A stretch of DNA of 64,000 nucleotides, from the NCBI GenBank assembly GCA_029379385.1, contig CM055617.1, forward strand, positions 15,384,679 through 15,448,678, in the 5' to 3' direction. Below are positions 49,512 through 61,789 of this stretch, one piece after another (the first letter of the stretch is position 1; every line of letters begins with the position of its first letter). The DNA is from Quillaja saponaria (Eukaryota > Streptophyta > Magnoliopsida > Fabales > Quillajaceae). The notes beneath the pieces are model-generated. The model was not told where the DNA came from and ran no database searches. It saw only the letters and a list, made by a program, of their open reading frames with translations. The position numbers and the translations under genes were made by a program.

Positions 49512-50200
49512 ATATGTGTAGAAGTCTAGTCCATCACATATTAATTATATGCTTCTTCTTTTTTCGGAAAATAATTAATTATATGCTTTCAGTACTAATG
49601 ATAGTTGTCTTCCATTTGAATAGTACCTAAGATTTGACCAAGATGCTCTTGGTGAATCAATAAATTTATAATTATTGCAAAAAGTTTGCTAAAAAAGAGA
49701 AGTTAGAAATTACTTAGGTATTTCATCGAAAGATCATTGCCTTAGTCTATAAACAAATCTCTCCGAGTCAAATCTATATTAAGTAGTAAAAAATCGGCGG
49801 CAATACGTGACTTATATGGACTGATTACTAAAAGTTCATTAGAGGTGTCTAATGTTGAAAAACAAAATTAGTAGATACAAATATTTTAATTGTTCAAAAT
49901 TATAATTTAAAACAAGTATATTAAATACAAAATGAAAAATAAAACTAATATTGAAAAATTGAGTTCTATGCACTTTTTTTAAAGGCTCACTTTTATCATC
50001 TTGAGATATATTTATACTATTATAAAAGAAATAAAACTTTTATGGTCTCCTATCTTATAATACTATAAATAAATTATATATTTTTTTATTAATTAAAGAA
50101 ATAAAAGATTTTAACTTCTTAATAACTACATCACTTTCATTAACACACAAACTCTTATTTTTCCTTTTAAATAGAACTAAAAAACTTAAAATGTTTCCTT

Positions 50201-50231
<31 letters not shown>

Positions 50232-51699
50232 AATCATTTAACATGTGCTTAGCACTTGCATGTGGTTGAGTGGCCAAACTGAAAAAGTCAAGAATTAGTT
50301 TACTTGATTAACTGGAGTACTTTTTTAAAAAAATAAAATAAGAATTTTCATTAATTTATATGTTAAATGGCACTTTAGATAGAATAATTGATCAAAATAA
50401 TTTCATATCTAATATCATAATATGATCTATAACTCAATTTTTTTTATTTTTTTATTACAAATTAGAATATAAAATCTTGTTTTATTATTTAATGTCATGG
50501 GTATTGCCATATAAAATTGATGATAAAACATCTATCCTGTTGAAGATATCATCCACATATGTTATAACAATCCCAAGCAATCTTTCATATGGAATACTAT
50601 ATCATAATCTCCAATCTCCCTAAGAAGAAAGATAAATCGAATTGAATACACAAAGACATTGACCTGCATAGACAAAAACTCCTAAATAGGGAGAGCGATA
50701 GACTCTCGGAAGAGGAAAAAACAACAATTACATTCAAAATGCCACAAGAAACTCAATAATATCAAATTTTCATAATTTTCATTAATTTCCATCACCAAAA
50801 CTAACTAACTCATCTCGCATGCCTCCTCTTCTCCCACTGAAATCAGCCACAAAACAAAGAAAACAGGGGCTTTGTGACTGACCGCCAACCACATGAAATA
50901 GGGCAGCAGATCACTCTTCCTTCCCTTAATTTCATCAAAAATTCACGCCAACATGGAATAAAATTTAACAAAAAAATTGGAACCCAAAAAGAATGGAACA
51001 GTCGCCGTAATTCCACTGCCAGCCGGTGCCTAAAACTCAGCTCAACTCCTAATCTTCAAAGTAATTTCGTTTTGTTCACAAAACTGAGAAGAGAGACTTA
51101 CCAAAAACTTGAAATTGCTACCTACAAGTTGACAAGTTCATGGTTGAAAAAGAAAAGAAAAGAAAGGATGGAGAAACAGCGTGAATATAGCAAGCAAAAC
51201 ACGGCAAGGGAGTGAAGGAGAGGAAGTCACTAAGTCGGTCACCAAAGTAGCAAAAGACAAAATGTATAAAACAATCTAAATGGCTTTGAGTTTGTTTTAC
51301 TAAATTGTGGTATACATTAATTCCCTTTTTCAATATTAATCATTAATCTATATCTTATTATCTATATATATATAGATAGAGATATATAGCAATCTCACCT
51401 ATTAATATAACTATCCTAGAACAAAATGTTAATTCGATCAATTAATAAGGTGATAAATTTTAAGTTATGTAGGACTTAATCACCTATATATTATATATAT
51501 ATATTTAATTACTATCTTATTTTAACTTCTCTCATGAAAATTCATGATTTACGTAATCATAATAATTTGCGTGCAACATGCTAAAATGTATGCTAGGTAA
51601 TCGAGTTCTAACAGTTACAATATAATAAACAAAAGTTGGTATATTTAATGTACGTAGTTAAGGATGATTTAAATTTAATAATAATTCTAAGAACACAAA
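49512..51699. other. Upstream region of the receptor kinase and intergenic DNA
   Basis: AT-rich, with a (TA)n run at 50202-50225. The less AT-rich part 50690-51240 resembles the copy-specific LTR segments in composition but was not aligned. No gene is supported; the open frame 50874-51215 is basic and low-complexity at its end. Confidence 0.4.
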
Positions 51700-52222
51700 G
51701 TAAAGTGTTGTTTAGTAAATGGTTAAATAAGGGAAAATCTTGGAACTTGGATGGATGGATATTGGAAATTATAATTCAAGCTTTTAATTGATTTTTAAAT
51801 GATTAATTTAACATGAATTCGATGCTTAGAATATGAAGGGTCGACTTAAAGAATTAATGTTGATTTCTTGGTATGTATGTGTGTAATATATCTATATACG
51901 TGAATCAAAATTAAAGTTGTCCTCAATGTAGTTATATAATGCCTAAGAGTAATAGGTTTTCAAGAAACACATGAAAGTTGATATCTAAGTTTTAGTAATT
52001 AGAATATTATCTATATAATATATTTATATATGCGTGAATCAGAAGTTAAAGGTTGTGCTCAATGTAGTTATATAATACCTAAGAGTAATAGGTATTCAAG
52101 AAACACATGAAAGTTGATATCTAAGTTTTAGTAATTAGAATATTATAAATATGAAATTTATGAACTAAATAATATTTGAAATATGACTTCTAGTTGAGGA
52201 ACATATTATTGAGCCAACAACG
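51700..52222 (+). repeat. Family T LTR fragment (copy F)
   Basis: From about 51990 the sequence (gttttagtaattagaatatt, then gaaatttatgaactaaataa, then gagccaacaacgcatgaatt) is the reverse complement of 15245-15370. The left boundary is vague. Confidence 0.6.
51891..52146 (+). repeat. 134-bp tandem duplication in the LTR fragment
   Basis: tgaatc at 51901 and 52035 start equivalent stretches that share ctcaatgtagttatataat and caagaaacacatgaaagttg. The copies are about 93% alike. Confidence 0.85.
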
Positions 52223-53039
52223 CATGAATTCGAGTATAGGTCCCTGTATTTTATATTTCATATAGATGACCTAAATAATTTTGGAACTTTATGAGTACAT
52301 CCTTAGATTTTATAATTACATATTTAAAAAATTTATGTAAGTATCCGTATTAAGAAATAAGTATAAATCATAAATGATTATGTGGCTAGTATGAAAGTCT
52401 AAAATAAATTTATGGCTTTACAACAAGTCTTCAAAATTGATTATTACTTTTAACAAATAATATTTGCATATCTCTGATAAATGGTATTTGGAGGATGGTT
52501 TGATGATTTGGTGTTTACACAAATGCTGCGAATTTAATTTTTGACTTTGACTTAATAGAAATAACTTATTTATTATTTCAAACTCGAGTCAAATGATGAC
52601 CGACTCATACTTATTATTTAGAGCTTAATAAATATTTCAAGTGATTAGCATATAACTTAGTACATAAAAGTAAAAAAAAAAAATACCGAGGCCAATAAAT
52701 GACAACCAAAGGAAAATATTCCTTCTTTACATATAGCTCATAGTCAAATCTCAAACTAAAACGGTAAACAATCCGCAAACGGTAAAACAAGAATTTATAC
52801 AAGTTATATTTAACATATTATTGATTATTAATTTTCACAATATATTTGTACATATGTGGATTTAACAACTCTTTTGTTGAGTTCAACTTTTCAGCCTCAA
52901 TTATAACACATTGCATAAAAAACCTTCGTTTATGAAGTCACTAAATCAAGATGAGCTCATCACCTTCAAAATGAAAGAAGCTATCACCCATCATCATAAC
53001 AAACACCTCAACAAGTAATACACAAATTTTCAACTAATG
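52223..53039. other. AT-rich stretch, no gene seen
   Basis: No domain or repeat recognised. The open frame at 52614-52802 is low-complexity. Confidence 0.4.
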
Positions 53040-53044
53040 ATAGT

Positions 53045-53345
53045 CCTTGTACTACTAGAACTGACTTCATTCTCGACAAGAAAAACCCATCCCAAATAGT
53101 CCTGTCTCAAATAATATTATCTATGATATGAAAATAATATCCTAGACTAGTAAACTTGTCTCAGATAATGAAGTTAAAAGTCAGTATTTTTTTTGCAAAA
53201 ATTTGCGATTGAAAACTTACCCTCAATAGGTAGACCCCTATCTCAAATAATATGCATATGTCAAGGATAATAAAACACAAATATTTTTTTCATTTTGGTA
53301 AAAGATAATTATTGAGAGATTATCCTAGGACAGGCTATCTTTAAG
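53045..53345. mobile_element. Possible CACTA-type end with subterminal repeats
   Basis: tactactagaactgac at about 53050 resembles CACTA termini (cactactagaaaa). It is followed by several direct and inverted short units around (c)tgtctcaaataat, tagtcctgtctc, cttgtctcagataatg and ctatctcaaataat, as in CACTA subterminal regions. The other end was not found. Confidence 0.3.
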
Positions 53346-53493
53346 TGAAATAGAAAGTTTTAGCATGCAAAACTTCAACTGCAAAATCTATTTCTTTAGC
53401 AGTAAGTCACTTTTAACTATTTTAGTGGATACTAGCTTGCTTTTAGCACTTGTGCGAATCTTCAATAGTTCCATAGTACTTGAGGTTAAGTTG

Positions 53494-53851
53494 TGTTAAG
53501 TCTAAATTTGACAAGTTGAGGTGTCCTCCACACAACTGAAAACTCCAATGCCAAAGTCAATATTTGATTAAAAAGTCCGTAAAATAGTGATATTTGATAG
53601 GACAACCTGTATTTACCTTTCGAGTTTTAACCCACTTATATAGAATATTATGGCCAATAGGATTGTGCAATGTGTCATATCATTAATCAAATAGTTATGA
53701 CAACAATTACAATTATAATGGGACAAGATGACGTATGTTACAATATTAATATGATATTAATTGTGGCTATTACAATTTAGATCAGTCCATTATACCTTGA
53801 TCTGGCCACGTGTAATAATCTTAATGGATTGATACAATCCTAGTATTATCA
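53494..53851. repeat. Putative LTR (left copy of a 358-bp direct repeat)
   Basis: It begins tgttaagt and ends tattatca, and pairs with 56199-56555, which has the same ends. Shared blocks are aaagtcaatatttgat, tatatagaatatt, atgacaaca-ttacaattata and aatattaattgtgg. A TATA-like element is present in either orientation. Confidence 0.55.
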
Positions 53852-56198
53852 CTAATCCCCAAAAAATGAGTTTAAGGTGTATAGGGACTTCAACTAGATG
53901 TTGTAGAGCATATACTTGGGTGTGTCCTTTATTTGCAGGGTGAAATTTTTATGCCCAAACTTTTAAAATTTTGGTATTATCACTGATGTGATGCATTGGT
54001 AGTGTGATGTTTTTATCACTAGTGTGATGGCTATGTTGTACAAGCTATAATCCCCTTTATAACTTACCTCACTTCACTCAACCTTATAACTACTCCACCT
54101 TATTATTCCCACATTTTTCAGCTCGAATTGAGAAGTTTGTGCTTGTTTATGATGGTAGTTTTATGCTTACTTTTTTTTTTTCTGTTGATTGATACTAATA
54201 TGTAGTTGTATTAAACTTTACTGAAGTTAAAAACATACCTTGCTTTGAGTAATATAGGTGAAAACTTGAGACTTTTTGTTAATGTTATAGTATTCTGGGT
54301 GAAAAACATACCTTGATTTGTTTGGGTACTTTGCCCGGGCACTATCTTTTTAGCATATGCTATCCACCCCAGGTGTGACTATAGGTGTTCTAACCGTATG
54401 TCATCTCCTTAGGCTCTCACACCTGGTCGAATGAAAACTCAGTACCTTTGGTGATTTAATATCTAAGACGGCCTCCTAAAAAAGCTGGGAAAGCTGAATA
54501 GTTGCTTATGTTTTCCCTCGGGGTAAGTTATGCCTCGACCTTTATAAATGCGAAGGTAGGACATATTAGGTGCTGCTCCTCTCAAGGATTGTCCCTAGCT
54601 GAAAAAGTATGTATATGAGCTCTTTCGAGCTATTATCATGATATGAATGCGATGAGCTTATCTTGATTTTGTGACTTAGTGCACAAAGATTTTCTTGAAA
54701 TAATTTTATAATTACGGCTGAAAAGCCTAAACTCTACAAGGAACTCATTTGACCTAAATATGTGAGAATATCTTGCTGAAGACAATAATCAATAATATTT
54801 TAAACAACTTATATAAACTCTTGATTTACTGTTCAAGGATTCTGACCTTCTAATTTTGAGATTTGACCCCAAATTTTTTGTAAGGGAAGAAATATTTTTC
54901 TTTCATGGTCATTACTTGACCTCTGTATATATCCCTAATCTATACTAAGTTGTATGCTGAATCACTTAAAACATTTATCAAGCATCAAATAATAAATATG
55001 ACCAGGTCTTCAGTTAACTCGAGTTTGAGAATATATAACAAATAAGTATTTCATATTGGCCATGGTCCAAAGCATCAATAAAAATAAATTCCATGAAGTT
55101 AATAATTATTTGTAAGGGCCTGATTATAAGGCCACAAATTTGTATTAAAAAGTTATACTAGCCAAGCATATTTTATGCATAATCATTTGTAATTTCTACT
55201 TACTTTTTTACTAAGGATACTTGCATATATTTTGTAACATGCAATTACAAGGTCTAAGGAAATATTTGTAAAGTTTAAATTAATTAGTCTTATAAATGAA
55301 AATATAGATTTAGGGGCCTATATGTAATTTTCTAGAATTGTATAGGTCGTTTATATTAGAATATAAAAGTCTGGAGATCTATGTGCCATTATTTCGAAGC
55401 ATTTAGATGATTAATATGACGTTAGCGATGTATTTGTAAAATAAAAATATTTTATAGTAATTGTGTAAATTACTAAAGTATTGGGCTACTAATATAATTA
55501 TACAAAGATATAGGCCGAATATTAAAAATATGTAATAATTTGGACCAAATTTGTAAAAGTTTTGGACCAGTTATATAAATATATAGAACATTCATGACAG
55601 ATACACAAAACATAAAAATATCTAGACCATACTACAATTTTACCAACATTTTGGATTTAGGCCCGAATCATTTTTAAAATGACCAGCGTTCTTTTTCTCT
55701 TTGACTTTGATATTAGTCTATAGAACAAATGCATTTGAGCATTTGGGTTGGACTTTGATATTAGCCCATAGAAAAGATGCATTTGAGCATTTGATCCACG
55801 CTGGACATTTGCTATTAATAAATTGAATGGAATTATTATGATTGAGGTCAAAGTTGGATCTCAATTAAAAGTTTGCAAATGGTGCATATTTCTTTTCTTT
55901 AATGTAAAATACCTAATTAAGTCATTAAGGGAGTTTTGACCGCCTACACTTCTGTGAGCACATGAAGGCCTATTTGTGGTTGGTTATTGATGCAACTTAT
56001 GGTGTCTTCATCATATTTCAATCGGCAGTGCTGCAAGAGGTTGGAATGTTGGCTTTTTGGAATGTTTGTAAAGCTAACAACGAAACTCTCTGTCTTGTGT
56101 TAAGATCTCTTGAATTTCAAATCTATAATGCGATAAGGTTAATGAGATTTGTGGTTGCTGAAAAACCCAAATTATATGAGTTCCCATGGACGATGCAA
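53852..56198. mobile_element. Interior between the paired repeats, no retrotransposon protein recognised
   Basis: 2.3 kb, AT-rich, no gag or pol motif seen. If the flanks are LTRs, this would be a non-autonomous or very decayed element. On the minus strand a ggggattag purine run abuts the left repeat, which would suit a polypurine tract. Confidence 0.35.
55703..55798. repeat. 48-bp tandem duplication
   Basis: gactttgatattag starts at 55703 and 55751, each unit running through aaatgcatttgagcattt or a one-base variant. Confidence 0.85.
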
Positions 56199-56555
56199 TG
56201 TTAAGTATGGATTTGACTAGCTAAAATGTCCTCCACATAGCTAAAAACTCTGATACCAAAGTCAATATTTGATCAGGGAATTTAAGCTGAAAAACCGTAA
56301 AAGAGTGAGGTTTGAGAAGACAACTCGATTTACCTTTAGGGTTTTAGTCCCTTTATATAGAATATTGTGACCAATAAGATTGTGCCATATGGCATATCAT
56401 CAATCATCTGTTATGACAACAGTTACAATTATAATAGGACATGACGACATCCATTATAATATTAATTGTGGTAGTTACAATTCGAATTAGTCTATTATAT
56501 CTTGCTTCGGCCACATGTAATAATTTTTTTAGATTAGTACAATCCTGTATTATCA
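56199..56555. repeat. Putative LTR (right copy of the direct repeat)
   Basis: tgttaagta to tgtattatca, 357 bp, same order of blocks as 53494-53851 with roughly 20% divergence and small indels. Flanking pentamers agttg and agcta match at only three of five positions, so no target duplication is claimed. Confidence 0.55.
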
Positions 56556-57449
56556 AGCTAAATGACTTCTAATAGCATTTTAGTGCTTGTTATCTTATAC
56601 CGGTTTTATTTTTTAATTCCTTCTTAGCTTTTCATGAGATCCATTAAGTTTAGCTAAAGGTTCACTAAGATAGATTCCTCATTCTTCAATGCATGTAAAA
56701 TAGAAAAATAAATAGGATTAGGATTCAGTAGTTATTTTATAGTCATCGAAATAACTATGTAGGAAAAAGTCATATTTAATAATTAATTAAACAAAATCAA
56801 TTGCAGGTTACTGTTTAGTGGCACAAAAAGTCAAAGAGCTCCACCTTTGAGAAATACAACCTCAAGGAAATCTCACATTTAAATGGGATAAATACATTGG
56901 ACCTCAAAAAGATATATTTATTTGTTTAAGTAAATTTTGCATTCTAAATTATATCTAGAAAGATTGCAATTTATTAATGAAGTGATGCAAGCCCTCCAAG
57001 AACATAGCTCTTCCCCAATAGTATATATATTATAATGAATTCTATTTACGTGGAAAATCTGACATTTTAATATTAAGAAAAATAAATAGGTTACATGTAC
57101 ATAAAGTGGACTATGAAGCCTGAACTTCTTAGTTCGCACTCGGAAAAGAAAATTTTGATTATATATATATTTGGTTTACTACTTTGCATATCTGTTTTGA
57201 AACCAATGGAGTTGCACAAGTTAGCACTTGAAAAAGGTCATTGTTCTCACATTTAGATAATCTCTTTCACCAAAGGCCTCCGAGACCACATTCTAGACTC
57301 ACTTTTCTCGAGGCTTAGCGACCTAAATTAGTCTATCCTCACTATACACTTTCAAAGTTAGCTCGATGAAATCAATGTTGGGCATTTTAAACCGATTAAC
57401 TTAACATGTACAAGACTGATGTCTGATCCACTCTGCTTCTTAAACTAAT
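56556..57449. other. Intergenic stretch, no gene seen
   Basis: AT-rich; nothing recognised. A mixed-composition part begins near 57250. Confidence 0.4.
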
Positions 57450-58210
57450 TTTAGGGGAGACTAGTGGGGGACAGCTATGATCATGGTAGCTATAGTGAAG
57501 TAGGCACAAGTATCAACGTCTAAGCCCACAATAAACATATGATGAGGCTAAACAAGAAATCCAATAACACCTATATTGATCATGGCATAAACTATGCCTA
57601 GATACCTCGAAGACCAGTGAAGCGTCTAGCTTAAGGGGACACATTGAATTGTTGAAAGGCCTTGGTGATTCTCCAATTTGGTAATCTGAAGATAGAAAAT
57701 CACAATGGTTCAAACTTCACTTCCATAGTCTCGTATCTCTTATAAGGATAGAGTATGGTATAGATCAGTCAAAATAAGTATACATAAAAATATTTGTCTA
57801 AACAAAAAATCCTAGAATTTCCTCTGCTTTTTAGGTTTAAAGAAGTATGGATTTTCAAGAAAATATTATATCTTCTGTTTATTTTATTTTTAAGTTTTTT
57901 TTTTCATTCACCTATTGAATACACACATGACATGTGGCATATAAACAAGTTAACTAAGGAAAAATCACCCCTTGACAAATGATACCATCCTATTGGACAA
58001 ATATCTTTTATAAAGGGGTTTAAGGCTCTAAGGTAATGGATCCTAATTACTCACTCTCTCTATATATATTTATTGCATATTGTTTATTTCTCTAGAAATA
58101 CTTAGATTTTAGCATTGGACTCTTCACAGCTTTAAAGGTTTGTTTCCTTTATCAAGTCTGACTCAAGAGCACTTGCGGAGACCTCGACTCAAATTCTTTA
58201 AAATGCAAAG
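57450..58210 (+). repeat. Possible gypsy polypurine tract and LTR
   Basis: A purine-rich aggggagactagtggggga at 57452-57470 is followed by LTR-like sequence with a promoter-like ttttataaaggggtttaagg (58008-58027), then actcactctctc and ttttagcattggactctt, the order found in LTRs of some plant gypsy groups. The minus-strand open frame 57513-57713 has no recognisable domain. The ends are not defined. Confidence 0.35.
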
Positions 58211-58325
58211 TAAAATGCAACACTCTTAACCATTAAAAGAAATCAATAGCCTACACTTAGACACATTATTTCCTACATAATTTTTTATTTTTTAAATTCA
58301 CTACATAAAAGAAAATAAAAACTCG

Positions 58326-58400
58326 AAAGGTGGTTGGTTGTAGTGGTAAGCTGAATTGCAACCCTAGAAGAGGTCAAAGGTTTGAATCTTAGAGTCTGGA
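58326..58400 (+). mobile_element. tRNA-derived SINE, 5' part
   Basis: ggtggttggttgtagtggta (box A-like) and aggtttgaatctt (box B-like) at the same spacing as in the SINE at 16029-16206, with matching gaattgcaaccc between them. It ends in a (TA)n run at 58393-58421, so only the head is present. Confidence 0.7.
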
Positions 58401-58542
58401 AATATATATATATATATATAATGAAAAAAGCAAAGATATTGTTATTTTGCTTTAAAAAATAGGCCTTGTTAACTTTACTTATTTGCAATTAAGATTTAAT
58501 TTTAATTATGTATTTTTTATTATCTTATAATATTTAAAATTA

Positions 58543-59372
58543 GAGTAAAGTCCAATTTACTTTCCCGTGATTTGGGTTTTCCCAAACATATCCATGTGGT
58601 TCAATTTGTCCAAAAATACCACTTCATAATTTGGATTAAAGTGTCTTTGGATAGAATCCATTCAAATTAACATATTTATAACTAAATTACCAAAAAATCT
58701 AAACTAAACATCAAATTTATAAATATGTTTTAGTGGTAGAAAAAAACTCAACACATAAATCCCTCTCTCTTTTTAAATTTTTATTCGTTTCTCTATTCCC
58801 TCTCCATTTGTCTCTCTTTGTCCCAACTAACTACATCTCTCCCTTGAAAAGTAAAAATAGTTTGTTACTCCACTGTGTGTGGGGGAGGGGAGTTAGGTGC
58901 CATACATGGAGATCTCCAAGTCCATCAAATTTCAAAGTTTCAAGCCTCAGAAAACAATTGCCTTATGGGTAATTTCACATACTACCTTATTGCTTGCTTA
59001 TGGGTTAGGTGCCTTTAGCTCGCTTCAAGTTATCAACTCCTAATTTTGTAATTTATTCATTTATATATTAATTTATTGTTGATAACTATCATCATTGATG
59101 AGATTGTTTTGGAGGTTTTGAGATTTGGGGTTTTATGATATGGGGTGACATGGCCAGTAATTCTGCAGCATGTGAAGTGAAACTCTCTTCCACCAATGAC
59201 ACATATTTAAAAATTGGAGGTTTAGTCTAAGGTTTTTTGGTAATTTAGTTATAAAATTATTAAATTTAATAGAATCTATCCAAAAATACCTTAGTCCAAA
59301 CTACGAGTGGTGAACCACATGTATGTGTTTTGGAAAATGTCAAACCACAAGGAGGTAAATTATACTTTACTC
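58543..59372. mobile_element. Mutator-like non-autonomous element with ~165-bp TIRs
   Basis: The left end gagtaaagtccaatttac and the right end, the reverse complement of gagtaaagtataatttacct, continue as inverted copies for about 165 bp (both include tggatagatt/tggatagaat and ataactaaattaccaaaaaa). Flanks ttaaaatta (58534-58542) and atgaaatta (59373-59381) are a 9-bp target duplication with two changes. The ~500-bp centre has a C/T-rich stretch and no recognisable protein; the open frame 58733-58972 is not supported. Confidence 0.8.
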
Positions 59373-60378
59373 ATGAAATTAAAGTTGTTTGGCTATGGTG
59401 ATATACAATTTTGATAACAAGTTTTACAGAAAATAATGGGTTTCTTTTTTTAGGAAAAAAAAAAGTTTATATTTTCTTCGTCAAATTTGGTGAATATACA
59501 ACCAATAATAATAAAGTATCAGGGCTATAACAGATATTATTATTTGAAAAGAAGTGAGTTTGTTAGGATATGCTACTTAGAGAATATGTCACTTGTGATA
59601 GGGGGATATGATGAATTTTTTTTTTTTTTATTTGGATATTGATCTTTACTCTTTTTTGATTTCTTTCTTTCCCCTCTTGCTTCCTTTAAACACTTTTTAC
59701 TTTTATGATTTAGAAATTCAATTTGCTTTCAGGGTATTATAGTTTTTTACTTGTTAGTTTGTTGCAACGGTAAGTGCTAGTTATTGGCCACTTCATTTGG
59801 TTATTGTGTGTAAGAGACGTTGTCCTTATTTGGTTTAACTTTTAAAATAGTTATTAGGTTTAAACTTTTCTATAAAACTGTTTGGTAATAGAGATTGTAT
59901 ATTTTAAGCTTTACTGAAAAATATTTTTAGGCTTTTAAAGTCCTAGAGACTACTAAAAGTTGAAGTTAGAAAATGAAACTTTTTCAACGAGAAAACAAGA
60001 AAAGCTTAAAAATATTTTAATAATTATTTTATTTAGATAAATATAACCATAATATTTATCAAAATGACATTTTTAGTAATTTTTATAATAAATAACTATT
60101 TTTTTTAGATACAATTTTTTTTTATATCTCACAGCGCTTTTACGGTTAACTCATCTAAATAGTTTTTCAACTTTTTATACAACACTTTTTAAATAGCTTA
60201 CTTTCAAAGTATTTTTACACACTAGCTTAACCAAACATACCTGTTATAAGCTCTCTAGGTTATATTTTCAATTTTTGTCCTAGAATTTTAGTAAAAACTC
60301 TTCTCTTGAATCTATTTCTATTCTTCTATCTTTCTGTAATTCTTCATTAGTCCCTAAAGCCCATTTGTATCTATTAAA
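59373..60378. other. Non-coding stretch left of the gypsy internal region; LTR expected here
   Basis: The primer site at 60379 implies that an LTR ends at about 60377 (...tgtatctatta), but I cannot place its start and the end does not read CA. A weak inverted pair, atttggtttaactttt near 59829 and cttaaccaaacata near 60228, could be a small MITE. Confidence 0.4.
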
Positions 60379-60392
60379 TTGGTATCAGAGCC
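60379..60392 (+). other. Primer binding site of the right-hand gypsy element
   Basis: ttggtatcagagcc matches the initiator tRNA-Met primer site exactly. Confidence 0.85.
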
Positions 60393-60794
60393 CCGTTCAT
60401 GTTAAAAAAATATTGAACACAACCAACCAAGCAACTCAACAGTAGTTGAATTATCAGCTGGAAGAAAATTAGAGACTAAATGACAAAATCGCTAGTGTCA
60501 ATCGTCGATTAGGAAACATGGAGGCTCAGATGAATCAATTGAATGAAAAAATGGCGTAGTTATAATCAAGAATTTCACAATTTGAATCTTCATTTTGATG
60601 AACTAATGAACCTTATACGAGCTCTTCATATGAACCCTCAACCAAACCCTCCTCAGATGCCACCACTGAACCCATAGACCGGCCCAAATCCTCCAATCGA
60701 ACCCCTAATTGACCCTTTAGCATGAGCTATGAGGCTGGACCCTCCTTAAGCAGAATATGTCCCAAACTAAAACCCACCACAACATCAAGAGAGA

Positions 60795-61570
60795 ATGAAC
60801 AATAGAAATGTACCAGTTACTCTTATGGAGGATGCTTACAACCTATTCTCTCGAATACCTAAGGTGCATCTACCCAAGTTTGATGGATTGAACTTTCAAG
60901 ATTGGTTGCATAAAATTGAACAACTCTTTGAGGGTGATCAAACTCCTGATCATGCTAGAGTCAGGTTGGGTTCAATCAACATGGAAGGGAGGGCCCTTCA
61001 AAGGCACAAGGCTTATATAGCTACAAGTACTTAGAGGAAGAATACTATAAAGGCATTATCTAGCAGACATAACTTAGAGGTTTGGGAGATCCCTAGAAGG
61101 AGACCCAGTGGCCAAAGTAGCCATGCTCAAACAACTAGGCACTGTTGAAGCAATACCAAGAATAATTCGAAAACCTCTTGAACCAAGTAACGTTTCCTAA
61201 GATCCAAGCTGTAAGTCTCTTTTTGAAGTGGGTTAAATGAGAAAATAGAGAGTGCAGCGTTTTAAAACCAATACTCTGATTAAGGCTATAACATTAGCTA
61301 AGTCTTATGGGCATACTTTTACAAGAAGAACCCATACCCAACCTAGAACTATAACCCTCTACTTGCATCCAAATTACCACCATTGTTGCTTACTCCCAAA
61401 TAGTTTAACATAAACCCATACCAACTAAAGAATACTACAACACCTGCTGTGAAATCCAATGCTACCCCCAAACTCATTAAAAGCCTAACATAGAGGAAAT
61501 GGGAGGACAAAATCTCGAAAGGGCCATGTTATAGATATGATGAGAAATTTACACCTGGACACAAATGTTC
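60795..61570 (+). pseudogene. Ty3/gypsy gag, decayed
   Basis: The ATG at 60795 opens a frame with PKVHLPKFDGLNFQDWLHKI, EQLFEGDQTPDHARVRLGSI and NMEGRALQRHKAY, the capsid-type retrotransposon gag domain. A stop at 61032 ends it. Farther on, near 61517-61560, GPCYRYDEKFTPGHKC is the CCHC zinc knuckle with its second cysteine changed to tyrosine, so nucleic-acid binding by this copy would be lost. The leader between the primer site and 60795 contains proline-rich sequence without an open frame. Confidence 0.8.
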
Positions 61571-61789
61571 CAAGGCTCAATTTTTCAAGATTCTACTGGA
61601 TTTTGAAGAGGAGGAAAGTGGCTTGTCACTAACAACTTTGATGACCTAATCTATTGAAATGACTCTCCTACTAACATAAACAAGCAAGGTAATGATAAAG
61701 ACCTAAACCTGGGTGAATCGGTAATTTTATCATATGTCCACAACAAATGCTGAAACCTTTAAAACTTGGAAGTTATTGGGTAGTTTGAA

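Noticed and set aside
57513..57713. Minus-strand open frame with several cysteines, considered as a small secreted protein
   Set aside because: No signal peptide, irregular cysteine spacing, and located in probable LTR sequence.
58326..58400. tRNA gene suggested by box A- and box B-like motifs
   Set aside because: No cloverleaf could be formed, and the sequence matches the SINE at 16029-16206.
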